Origin: Pseudophaeomoniella oleicola
Taxonomy: Eukaryota > Ascomycota > Eurotiomycetes > Phaeomoniellales > Phaeomoniellaceae
DNA length: 64,000 nucleotides
Assembly (NCBI GenBank): GCA_003868215.1
Contig: QWDQ01000014.1
Location: forward strand, 124,001 to 188,000
Reading direction: 5' to 3'
Shown here: in pieces, positions 54,956 to 64,000 of the stretch
Numbering within the stretch: position 1 is the stretch's first letter
How the letters are laid out: every line of letters begins with the position of its first letter
Program-made: the position numbers and the translations under genes
Notes under the pieces: generated by a model
The model's input: the letters and a program-made list of their open reading frames with translations, nothing else
The model's database searches: none
Told to the model about the DNA's origin: nothing

Positions 54956-56890
54956 TTAGAATCTGCTGGGAGCACTGATATCCCGGATCCCGCCGATTAA
55001 CCCTCTTCGCGCGCTTCCTGGGACATGTCCAACTTGGCTCCTCTTCATGCTGATACTTCTCGCTCTGTCTCTTCTTGCACGGATTTGTGCCAAGGCTGCT
55101 TCGCGACTGATCGGTGTACCGGGAACGTTGAAGTCAGCATCTGGGGCAGGTGTTCCAGGGGTGTCGGGAGCAATTGCGCAGTAATCTGATTCACCATCAT
55201 GGTCACGCAGCGGAATTGTGACTGTTGTTGTTTGAGAGTGGACCGCGTAATTCAAAGGACGACATGGAGTCTCATATGAGGCATGGTTATCACTGCACGA
55301 CGATGGCTCGGCGCCTGGAGGTGTGGACTCGATCGGTTCCGGCAGGGACTGGAGTTGAGGTTCAGGTGAAGCTGCAATCGAGTGGACTGCCGGTGATTTT
55401 GAACTTTCGGTTGCAGATACACTATCATTGACTGGACCGATGTCAAACAGGTCTTCAGCAATGTCACCGTTGGACAAGACTCGATCTTCTCGAACAACGG
55501 GACAAGGCTCAGGAGAGTTGGGAAGAGGATGGTTAGCAGCATCCGCGCTTGGCGAAGCCACCGAATAGTGCGAGTCGTCATCCACTTTATCCTTCGTTCC
55601 AAGGTCATGGACAGGCCCGTCATCATGCTCCTGTTCCTTGGAGTCAATCTTGTCGATACTTCCGACCTGCTGAGCCAGTTGAACATTCTCAGCAGCATCG
55701 GTATCCTGAGCTTGCTCCTCTTGTCTCCTCTCTGCTGACAGAGCACGCATCCTGTTGTCATATTCTACATCATGCACAAAACGTTTACCTTCTTTCTCTG
55801 CCCGACGACATGCGCAACAATTAAATTGGCATTCCATGTTCATGAAGTCCACGAGATCCTCAGCTTCCAGCCTGAGTTTCTTTTCCCATAGTAGCTCGGC
55901 CCTGAGGTCTTCAAAACGATCACGGATGTCGATGTCATCCTCATCGTCCAGCGTCGACTTGAAGAAAGTTTCACGTCTGCCTTTGAGTGGATTGGCGAAT
56001 ATCGGATAAACCTCATCTTCCATAGCAGTAGATAGAAGCGGTCGTTCGAAGCGATTCCGCCTACGTGGTGCCTCGGAGGACGTTTCCGAGTGTGCGCCTT
56101 CTTCGTCATACGCCTGTTTGTAATCGACAGTCGCAACCTGAATGGAATCGATCTCCATGTCATCTGCAGATTCTTGCTTGATTTGAAGCTCATCGGCTTG
56201 TTGTTGCAGCAGTTCAGATTCTTTGTCTGATTTCAGTGACCTTAGCTCCTCTTTTAAAGACTGCATCTCTTCGGTGATACCGGCCAATGTATATGCTCTC
56301 TCAAAGGCTTCCTGTCGTGCCTTTTCTTTTTCGAAGCGCTCCCTTTGGTTCGTCGACTTGAGATTCCTATTCTCCGTCCTTGCTTCTTTCAGGTCCTCTT
56401 GCAACTTGACTAATGCTGATCCAGCTCGAAATGCATCCTTCCGGGCCCGCTTCACTTCCTTCTCATAGACTTGTCGCTCATGTGCCTGCCTCTCTTTCGT
56501 GCTTTGTAGCTCCTCCATGAGAGAGTCTAGCCGTTCACTAATCTTTCTTTCTCTTGCCTGAGCTTCTGCCATGTCTTGTTGTATTTCTTTCAAAGCCGAT
56601 TCGGCTTCTTCCCGTCCAAGGATGGCTCGCTGAAGAGCGGCAGTTGTGGAGTTACCGTGTGTGTGGGAAGCGTTGATGTTCTGACGTTGGAGGCCATTCA
56701 GAAATGCGACTTTGGATTGTACATCAGATGACATGCGATGATGCTTCGAGTCACCCAACCGATCAGGTAATGATGGTGACATTGGTAGCCGTTGCTGATT
56801 CATGCGGTCTGGTGAGACAGGATGCAGAGCAGTTGAGCCCGTGGGCGCCTTGAAAGGACTAGGAGGATCCATGGCTATGCTTTCGCCCAT
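54956..56890 (-). CDS. coiled-coil fungal protein with CxxCxC-like Cys cluster (unknown function)
   Basis: A single exon of 644 aa; function not recognised. Layout: a Pro/Ser-rich N-terminus with SP motifs (PPSPFK, HPVSPDR, PMSPSLPDR) that look like proline-directed kinase sites, then a short block SKVAFLNGLQRQNINAS, then a coiled coil from about residue 80 to 240. An acidic linker follows, then a second short helix ELLWEKKLRLEAEDLVDFMN joined to MECQFNCCACRRAEKEGKRF. The C-terminal half is disordered and Asp/Ser-rich, ending in a basic stretch with ALAQIRARRDRARS. Such layouts occur in spindle-pole or septation proteins, but I have no family evidence. Start ATGs at 56890 and 56872 are both possible. 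Confidence 0.78.
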   Translation of the reverse strand: MGESIAMDPPSPFKAPTGSTALHPVSPDRMNQQRLPMSPSLPDRLGDSKHHRMSSDVQSKVAFLNGLQRQNINASHTHGNSTTAALQRAILGREEAESALKEIQQDMAEAQARERKISERLDSLMEELQSTKERQAHERQVYEKEVKRARKDAFRAGSALVKLQEDLKEARTENRNLKSTNQRERFEKEKARQEAFERAYTLAGITEEMQSLKEELRSLKSDKESELLQQQADELQIKQESADDMEIDSIQVATVDYKQAYDEEGAHSETSSEAPRRRNRFERPLLSTAMEDEVYPIFANPLKGRRETFFKSTLDDEDDIDIRDRFEDLRAELLWEKKLRLEAEDLVDFMNMECQFNCCACRRAEKEGKRFVHDVEYDNRMRALSAERRQEEQAQDTDAAENVQLAQQVGSIDKIDSKEQEHDDGPVHDLGTKDKVDDDSHYSVASPSADAANHPLPNSPEPCPVVREDRVLSNGDIAEDLFDIGPVNDSVSATESSKSPAVHSIAASPEPQLQSLPEPIESTPPGAEPSSCSDNHASYETPCRPLNYAVHSQTTTVTIPLRDHDGESDYCAIAPDTPGTPAPDADFNVPGTPISREAALAQIRARRDRARSISMKRSQVGHVPGSARRGLIGGIRDISAPSRF

Positions 56891-57725
56891 AACCTATACG
56901 CTGTTGGCATATGCAGTGTTCCTAAGAGTTGTCTTCGTCTGTGACCATGAGAACGAAAGTCGGTGTCCTCTCTTTGGTCTGTTGCGGATTTGCGCGGGTT
57001 GCGCGCCAGCAAACACTTCGACTCAATAGTGTGGTTGACTGGGCAACGAGAGGAGACCTCAATACCGAATGTCAAACGGTACTTGAAAAGCTTCCGCCAC
57101 GCGACATTCAATATCTGTGATAATTACATTCCGAACGGCATATACTTCGAGGCTTATCTGTCTTGCGATACGATGCATTGATAGTGCTTCATCTCAGCTT
57201 TGTGCACACCGATGAATACATTAAGATTGTGTCGATGTGACTTTACTTACATAAGCGAGGTAAATGAGGCAGGTACGACCAGTCATCCCCGACTCGCCGA
57301 CCATGTAGAACGCAAATGGTTCTTGCCAATTTCAAATGGATTGGACAAGGGTGATTTGTGAGTGGTACACGGGCGATTGAGATCAGGAGGACAAGTCAGC
57401 GTGGAAGGTTCTCTACCGCCATTTGTGTTGCCAATCCTGAAAGTCCTCAGTGGCACGAATCACCCGCCAAGACAAAAACTTCGGGTCATGAGCTTGCTCG
57501 ACGACGAACAGCAATTCCTTTCGGTAATAGTAATGTACTCTGTGAAACTCTCAGCCTTTGATGTGCCTCTTCAGAGAACGGCTGGCTGCACTACAACGTC
57601 GTTCATTTTTCATGATCCTTGATTGACGGAACCAGCATTCGCTCTAACACACTTGTGTTCCTCAACATTTCCGTCGTGCCTCTGAATTATATTCCTAATC
57701 ATTAATCAGCCGCCATCTCATAGTC
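56891..57725. promoter_or_regulatory. divergent promoter region coiled-coil gene / DML1
   Basis: About 835 bp between divergent starts. Short overlapping frames at 56929-57622 lack domains and are not called. Confidence 0.4.
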
Positions 57726-59377
57726 ATGCACGAAATAATTACGCTTCAGCTAGGACAGAGGAGCAATTTCCTTGCCACACATTTCTGGAACGCACAGGTA
57801 TTGCGATATTGGATTTCAGTAGCCAATGTCTGACCATGGCAGGAATCGTACTTTACCTACAACGAAAATGAAGAGTCTGAAATTGACCCAAATATCCATT
57901 TCCGTCCAGGTATTGGAGCGGACGGGACGGAGACATTTACCCCCCGAACAGTCATCTATGATTTGAAAGGGGGTTTTGGAACCCTTCGGCAATTCAATGC
58001 ACTTTACGAAGCACAGGATGGGGCTGGGATGATCCGCGGCTTATGGTTTGCATATTATGTGAGGGTTGAACTCGAATACTAACCATGACAGGGATGGCAA
58101 TACTGTTACCCAGAGGCTACCTTCCATTGAGCCACACCCGTACCAGCAGAGTCTCGAGCTTGGCGAGCCTGCAACCGCCTTGACAGAAGATACAGTCCGA
58201 TACTGGTCAGATTTCAATCGTGTCTTTTTTCACCCCAAATCGATTGTTCAACTCAATGAGTACGAACTCAATTCCCAGATCATGCCATTTGAGAACTGGT
58301 CGAACGGGGAAGATCTTTTCCGGCAGATCGATAGGGAGGTGGATATCTTGGATCGTGATCTTCGCGTTTTCGCCGAGGAGTGCGATCAAGTCAGTGCCTT
58401 GCAGGTCTTTACAGGAGCTGATGATGCTTGGGGCGGGTTTGCTTCAAGCTATATTGATAGAATTCGGGATGAATACGGGAAGACAAGTCTCTGGACCTTT
58501 GCATTAGAAGAAGGCCGGCCGGATCAAACTAGACAACAGCGGATTGTCCGCTCTCAAAACGCTGCACGAACCATGTATCAGATTGCCAATCAAGCATCCG
58601 CATACATTCGCCTCGCCACTCCCCCACCAAAACTGCCCTCATACATACCTCCACTATCAAGCTCTGAATGGACCACATCGGCATTGTCAGCCATGGCGAT
58701 CGAGTCTCTCACCCTTCCATCGAGGCTCCGGGGTCGAAGGTCCGATCTTTCGGAATTCGAAACAGTTCTCAATGTTGAGGGCAATCAAAACATATACGAG
58801 CTCTCTACAAGTATTCTCTCTCAGAAACAGGAAGGCTACACGAATGGTAGTGGCGATGTTCTCGCTGGGAGCTCCAACAGTCACGATGGAGGGCTTGATG
58901 TTCGATTCTCTCCTGCAATTAGTAGCAACTCGCGGCCACCGAATGAACGTCTTTTCGGAGAGATCGTCGTCTCTCGCGGTCCAGATACCCACGGACTAAA
59001 TGGGGCCGTTGCAACAGGCGAGGACACGGAGACAGTGGTTCAAAGGTGGGCTCTAAGATTTTGTTCTTCATCCTGTTTTTGTTCTCATTACTGATTCTGG
59101 TTTTTATACGAGCAGCTACTCTAGCCGAACTTCCTTCCCTCTCCTCGACAGCTTTCCTTGTGGGATGTTCAACCTTTCAGGGTCACCAGACGCGGTAAGC
59201 GTCAAGAGCACGTTGTCCACGACGTCCAAAACGCAATCTCGGATTCAAGCTCTGCAGCGAATTGTTGGGTATTCCACATCGGTGGAAGATCGCGAGACGT
59301 TATACAGCGGCCTTGCTACTCTTGCCGAGGCATATGCCACCGGGTGGGTCAGCGATGGGTCAGACGAGGACGATTGA
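57726..59377 (+). CDS. DML1: DML1/Misato, tubulin-like mitochondrial inheritance protein
   Basis: Misato/DML1 proteins resemble tubulin/FtsZ at the N-terminus and are needed for mitochondrial DNA inheritance and morphology. Four exons (57726-57797, 57843-58045, 58092-59045, 59116-59377) give 496 aa. The N-terminal segment II signature is [20 protein letters not shown], then [11 protein letters not shown] and [19 protein letters not shown]. The tubulin-like part follows with [20 protein letters not shown] and [14 protein letters not shown]. After the last splice come [19 protein letters not shown] and a C-terminus ending in acidic residues. The second intron has an unusual donor, GTTTGC, but a textbook ACTAAC branch, and the join [10 protein letters not shown] is right for the family. 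Confidence 0.93.
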
Positions 59378-59600
59378 TCGGAACCAGGGATTACAGTGGT
59401 ATCCTCTGGGCGAACAGCGCAGGAGGTTAATCCCGCCCCTTTTGCGACTTGACAGCGCCTGGAAATGCTTTGAGCCTCTCACTCTGAAAGACTGGCTTGG
59501 TGTATGTCCGCTTAGTGCACCCAGCACAATAGGAAGGGCATAATCAATTACGCATTTCCACGTCAAAAAATATGATTAGATAACAAAGATGGAAACACGC

Positions 59601-60689
59601 TCACCCCTTCGGGTCCTGGTCGTGCAAATCAAAATCCGGTAGATGTGGCGGTTTCCCAGCTGCGAGTCTCGCCAGCTCCAGGTCGAAATCGTTATACCTT
59701 CGATGGGCAAGCATGACATCCTTTCCAGCGTGTGCCTCAGCATTCGCCACATCGCTAGTGGTTCTCGTGCGGTCCACGAAATTCCACACATCCGATGCAG
59801 TCACGGCAGTAGCGCCACTACCGAAGCTCCTCTTCCTGGGACTTTTGGTAGAGCTCCCCTCCTTATCATCTGCTGCGGCGAACAGATTCCCGCTGGTAAA
59901 CGCGACCGAGCTGCGCCTCGGTCCGTTCACAAAGGAGACCAGACGGCTGAGGACCGCATATTCGAGTTTGAGCTTGATGGCATAGATGACGCCTTTGATT
60001 GTTATCTGGAAAACGTATAGATTTGCATATTGGAGGGCCACGAGACCAATATCCATCAGGATGATGATGAGGTTGATAGCAAGCAGTTGCATCGCAAGTT
60101 TTCTTGTGTTGCTTTGTAGACTCCCGCGTAGAAGCTTGAATGTTTCGGCGATGTAGAAACCAGACAGGATGAACTCCTGGATACAAAATCCCGTCATTTG
60201 GATCTTCTCCATGATAATGTATGCGTGCAAGAACCCCGGTTGGTGCGGACTTCCTACCGCGTTGCTCCCGAAGGTCAGTACCGTTGTCGGAAGATGAAAT
60301 ACAACAGCGTCCACAATGATCATCCATAGCAGCCACTTCAAGACCTTCTGATCGTTCACGACCAAGTGCAACCGCGACCACAAGACCACACTTTGACCTG
60401 TGACGATCATATACCAGCCGATCGTCATGAATGCCAGACTAACCCACGCGCCGTCATCCCTTGCGACCCGGTAGTAACGGAGCAAGAAACCGATAGCGTA
60501 GGGTATCAGCCCAACGGAAGCAACGAACATGGAAGTGAAGTAGATGCCGCGGAAGTGGCTGAAGGTCACGAAGATGAGGACGATGAGTTCAAGAGCGCTG
60601 TAGAGGGCGAAGGAGCAGAGTGATGCCATGGTCACTTTCCAGGCGAGGGTTGACTGCTCGTCCGTGATCTGAAGGGGATGAGTCTCCAT
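59601..60689 (-). CDS. seven-helix fungal membrane protein, DUF7703-like
   Basis: A single exon from the ATG at 60689 (METHPLQITDEQS), 362 aa. The open frame runs upstream to 61034 but the added part is not membrane-like. About seven hydrophobic helices are visible in the first 270 residues (LCSFALYSALELIVLIFVTF, MFVASVGLIPYAIGFLL, LAFMTIGWYMIVTGQSVVLW, WLLWMIIVDAVVFHLPTTVL, and others), followed by a cytosolic tail of about 100 residues with basic and Ser-rich patches. The arrangement resembles fungal integral membrane proteins filed under DUF7703. It could be a receptor-like protein by topology only. Convergent with DML1, 223 bp between stop codons. Confidence 0.78.
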   Translation of the reverse strand: METHPLQITDEQSTLAWKVTMASLCSFALYSALELIVLIFVTFSHFRGIYFTSMFVASVGLIPYAIGFLLRYYRVARDDGAWVSLAFMTIGWYMIVTGQSVVLWSRLHLVVNDQKVLKWLLWMIIVDAVVFHLPTTVLTFGSNAVGSPHQPGFLHAYIIMEKIQMTGFCIQEFILSGFYIAETFKLLRGSLQSNTRKLAMQLLAINLIIILMDIGLVALQYANLYVFQITIKGVIYAIKLKLEYAVLSRLVSFVNGPRRSSVAFTSGNLFAAADDKEGSSTKSPRKRSFGSGATAVTASDVWNFVDRTRTTSDVANAEAHAGKDVMLAHRRYNDFDLELARLAAGKPPHLPDFDLHDQDPKG

Positions 60690-63600
60690 TGCCAGCCGAC
60701 GGAATGTTGCTTGATGTTGATATCCCAGACGGAGGTATAGGCATATCTTGGGAGAAGGGACAAGGAGGACAGCAGGAAGCGGGAGGGAGTTCAGCCCCGA
60801 GATATATATTAGTCGTTGCGGTCCATTTGTTATAGCACAGGCAGTAGGAGGCGAAGGGGAACGCCGTCGTAGTTGTCTCCCAACACGGAGACTGGCCTGG
60901 AAGACTGGAACACGGGAAGCCAAAAAGAGAAAGAGCAAAGAGATTGAAGTCTTGGTACAGTTCGGAGACCATGACCCAAGCAAGGCTTTTTGGAACACAC
61001 GCAATTCTTGCCGTAAGCGGGAGAGGTACATCATATTAGGGGATACTCCGGACCTGTCTTCACGGTGGATTGAGGTTGGAAACTTACGGGTGGCTACTAT
61101 ACCGCTTCCGGCGCATACCAGTCATATTGAAAGCTGGAGTTGCCAATTCGAGAGAGACTTTGGCCTGCTTTGGGATCCAAACTCATGTGCTGCAATACTG
61201 GTTCAGCAGTCACCAATGCGTTTCTACTCTGGCTGACGATGATCATGTGTTGTGTTGTCGTGTTGTGTCGTGTTGTGATAGATGCGGAGAGGTTGAGGCT
61301 CAAAATCATCTTTGCATTCCCTCGGCGAATATTTCACACACAAGCATTGCTGCGCGACAATTGCATTTTCCCCGAGGCAGGTGGACCGAGTCTCTTTGAT
61401 GGAACTGAGCACTTTTTCCAACGCCATAACATGGAAGAGTGGTTGGTGTCGACGGCAAAAGCCTTGTTCAGCAGTCTCGATGTCGACGACGAGAAATCAT
61501 TGTGGACTCAGTCATGACGATCGACCGGCGGCGGGCACCGTCAAAGAGGTTTGACTGGGGCAAAGTCAAAAGGTCCCAGTGCCCGCTTGGCGGGAAGCTT
61601 AACCTCGATGTCACTGTCCCAATCAGCCAATATCGTAATTAATTAGTATGAAAATTGATCCGAAAGAATGGTTCACTTCAGAGATCTGCGGTGGGCTCGT
61701 GGGTGACACAACACAGCAGATTTACGGGTCAGTTTGAAGCCCACATCCCGAGGGGGACCCACGTCCAAACACCATCAGTAATACTTCATGCTACTACATG
61801 TTACCCAAGTTTGGGGCCTGAGGAGATCGACGAAGCGAGAGCTGTGGTTGCTGGAGGACTCGGTATTCCTCTGAATGTCGCAGAAGTGTACCTACCCTGG
61901 ATTGCTCCGGACTTCTGAAGATATCAGCGCTTGCTACAACCTGCCCATACTCGTCACAGGCTCCCAGTGGCCGTCTGAAAAGAATGCTAGGGAAAAGTCG
62001 GGGAGTACGTGGCAAGAGGCGTCGAATCGTGTGTTCTCACAGCAAATCGTGGCTCTAACTGGAGTAGGTAGCTGAAGACCTAGCGAAGCCAACTGAAGGA
62101 TTAGTACCCCAATCTCATCTTGTATACCTAGGTAGGCAGGCTGAAACAATCTGGCGAAGTGATCACACGACCTCACGAGACAGCCTCTACACAGCGAAGA
62201 ACATTGGTGCCATCAGCGCCAGCCTTGCATCGAATCAAACGGGTCATCCAGTGCTGACGCCTCAAGGAGCATTTGTTCCCATCTCGTTGTTATTCATCTC
62301 TAACCATAGCATGAAAGAGGTACAGCATATGCAACACTACTGGCCAGAATGTAAAATTTTATCACAAATGCCCAAGTAAAGCAATTAAGACGTAAGATGT
62401 GGTCGAAGGCAATGTGTTACAGTTCTGATGAGTAGAAAGTTGACTGATACCCCTTCCTGAACACTCCTGCATAATGATTTGCCCCTAAATATCTGGAAAT
62501 CGAGACGTGGATGAATACTGCCGCTTTCGCTTGGGATGTGCAACTAACGCATCCCGCGTGTTAATGACAATGTGAAGTACCTCAACCACTTTTTGCTTCC
62601 TGTTCACAACGGTCGTGTAAGAGACACGTGAACCATCCGCCTGGTTGAACTGTGAAACCCCCAATGGCCTCGTCTCGCTCCCTACAGCGACTTGTTGCTT
62701 GTTGAACATACCACCGGCGATTGGTTGCATCGTCGGCATAGCTTCTGATAAGTAGCGTGGTTATCTCGTCAACGCTCTCAGGTGATGCTTCATTAGAAAC
62801 AAGACAAGACGCAACTTAGCGAGGGATTAGGATTCGTCTGAAAAGACGTCGTCGACAGGGTACTACGTCATTTGGTGAAACTGACTTCGCTGCGACCCAT
62901 GACCGCGTTCAGGAACAAGGATAACCCCAGTTGTTTTATCCCACCATTCTGGCCATAACAATGTAGAAACCATCCTCATAGGATCTAAAGGGTCTGTTGA
63001 ATGGTTCACGGCTATCAACCACTTGCTTCCTGATTTGTCGCAGCGTCCGCCGGCCCGGCTTAGAGCACAAACCGGTAGGGTAAGTCGGACTATGTTGGAT
63101 GTTGTTCTCTAAAAGGGCCACCTGGCCATGTGGTTGGCTGTTATCTTCCCCCTTCTCTTCCCAATCTGCTCAGGGATAATCTTACGCATGTAGCACTCCA
63201 TGATGATAGCAGCATTCCAGCCCTCCTACACCCGTATCCTCAGCGGTACCGAAGCGTTATCCATTGGAGGAAGAGTTCATTGGGCAGCAGCTTCCCATCC
63301 AAAGCCAGGTTTGTGGTGGCCCTGCTTGAAGATCTATTTTGATATCCAATTATGTCTTGCTCTACTACATTGTCTCCCATGGGGACACCTGTACGTCCAG
63401 CAGGCAGCAAACATCACCATGCAACGATCCTTTGCTGATCAGCGCAACTGCAGGACAATCGTATATCTTTCGAGGTCCATCCTGTTTCCCAGTATATAAC
63501 CGAACCGCAAATATATTGGACCCCCCGCATCATCTGCTTGCCACATCAGCAAAGTCAACAGAGAGGGGGCCGTTATGGCCGTCGAAGCTCTTCCTCTCAG

Positions 63601-64000
63601 AAGGATTATGAGACAGGATGTCTACTCAAACTCCGATCCGTTACTATCTGCTAGACGCACCAGTCCCAGTGCCTCATCTGCGACAGTATCTGGAGTATCT
63701 ACTTCACAGGACAGAAACGAGCCAAAGGCATGGAGGGCCGATAGCACTGGGCCCACCGTGGTCCGTCATGTCTCTTCCGGCTGTCGAGCTTCCAAGATGT
63801 CAGACACTACTTACCCCTTTCTATCATATCATATTTACTGACTTGTCTCAGGAGAGCCAAATCTCTCTCTCTACGAACCCCAAGGCCGGTGGTGATCCAT
63901 CAGGTACACGGCAATCCTCAGGGACAAGAACACGAGACACGATCTCCGGGTGAAATTTCGCGAGAGAACACCAAGATTGACGGCGTCGAAAAAGGCAAGA
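60690..64000. other. 3.3-kb right edge with no callable gene
   Basis: The longest gene-free stretch of the window. Overlapping frames on both strands (for example 61655-61918 plus, 62485-62739 minus, 63200-63499 plus, 63618-63953 plus) show no family motif. A TATATAA sequence near 63495 precedes the last frames, so a gene could begin there and extend past the window. No transposon ends, long repeats or tRNA were seen. Confidence 0.4.
61246..61278 (+). repeat. short TGTTG/TGTCG tandem repeat
   Basis: About 33 bp made of alternating TGTTG and TGTCG-like units, an imperfect microsatellite in non-coding sequence upstream of the DUF7703-like gene. Confidence 0.6.

Noticed and set aside
62485-62739. 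84-aa minus-strand frame with fairly normal codon use
   Set aside because: No family motif, no clear upstream exon, and another frame over the same bases is equally open; not called as a gene.
63618-63953. 111-aa plus-strand frame behind a TATATAA sequence at the window edge
   Set aside because: No recognisable domain, overlaps a second open frame, and ends inside the window; evidence is too thin.

Overview
The window is nuclear DNA of a filamentous ascomycete (Pezizomycotina). The evidence is its dense housekeeping genes on both strands, short introns (mostly 43-80 nt, GT-AG with CTRAY-type branch sites), and fungal versions of UMP1, GID8, DML1, SHE9, RIP1 and ERG8. A Eurotiomycete (possibly Chaetothyriales-like) is my best guess from the style of the PPR protein and of the fungus-only proteins, but that placement is weak. 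I saw no transposon, virus-like element, rRNA or CRISPR array.

Layout. 0-10 kb: NDUFS4 (complex I) and ATP17 (ATP synthase f) diverge from one 282-bp promoter; then a 1,367-aa disordered fungal protein and the Rieske protein RIP1. 10-24 kb: a Dpb3/CHRAC-type histone-fold protein, a CLC chloride/proton exchanger, a TMEM42-like membrane protein, PNP oxidase (PDX3), a 1,280-aa mitochondrial PPR protein and an HSL-type alpha/beta hydrolase. 24-39 kb: ERG8, a prenylated ubiquitin-fold (UBL3/MUB-like) protein, UMP1, uridine kinase, GID8, SHE9, a PYP1-like phosphatase and a GFA/CENP-V protein. 39-50 kb: a roughly 2,000-aa protein of WG/KKDKK repeats and a peroxisomal acyl-CoA ligase. 50-60 kb: a SAM carrier, a PAP2 lipid phosphatase, a split tRNA-Thr(AGT), a coiled-coil protein, DML1/Misato and a DUF7703-like membrane protein. 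60.7-64 kb holds nothing I can call.

Themes. At least six genes serve mitochondria (NDUFS4, ATP17, RIP1, SHE9, SAM carrier, DML1), with the PPR protein a likely seventh. The three OXPHOS genes have canonical CCAAT boxes upstream. Two genes belong to ubiquitin/proteasome biology (UMP1, GID8), and the MUB-like protein is a ubiquitin-fold relative.

Gene structure is the most unusual layer. UMP1 and GID8 have first coding exons that are just the ATG. The PYP1-like gene has a 14-nt exon. The ligase has a GC-AG intron. Three introns are exactly 48 nt, in frame and stop-free. The most striking item is a tRNA-Thr(AGT) at 54374-54540 that becomes a 72-nt cloverleaf only after removal of both a canonical 19-nt anticodon-loop intron and a 76-nt D-loop insert. 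That insert starts GTGAGT and ends CCAG, like a spliceosomal intron.

All exon boundaries were read by eye from splice signals, frame and remembered protein families; nothing was computed or searched.
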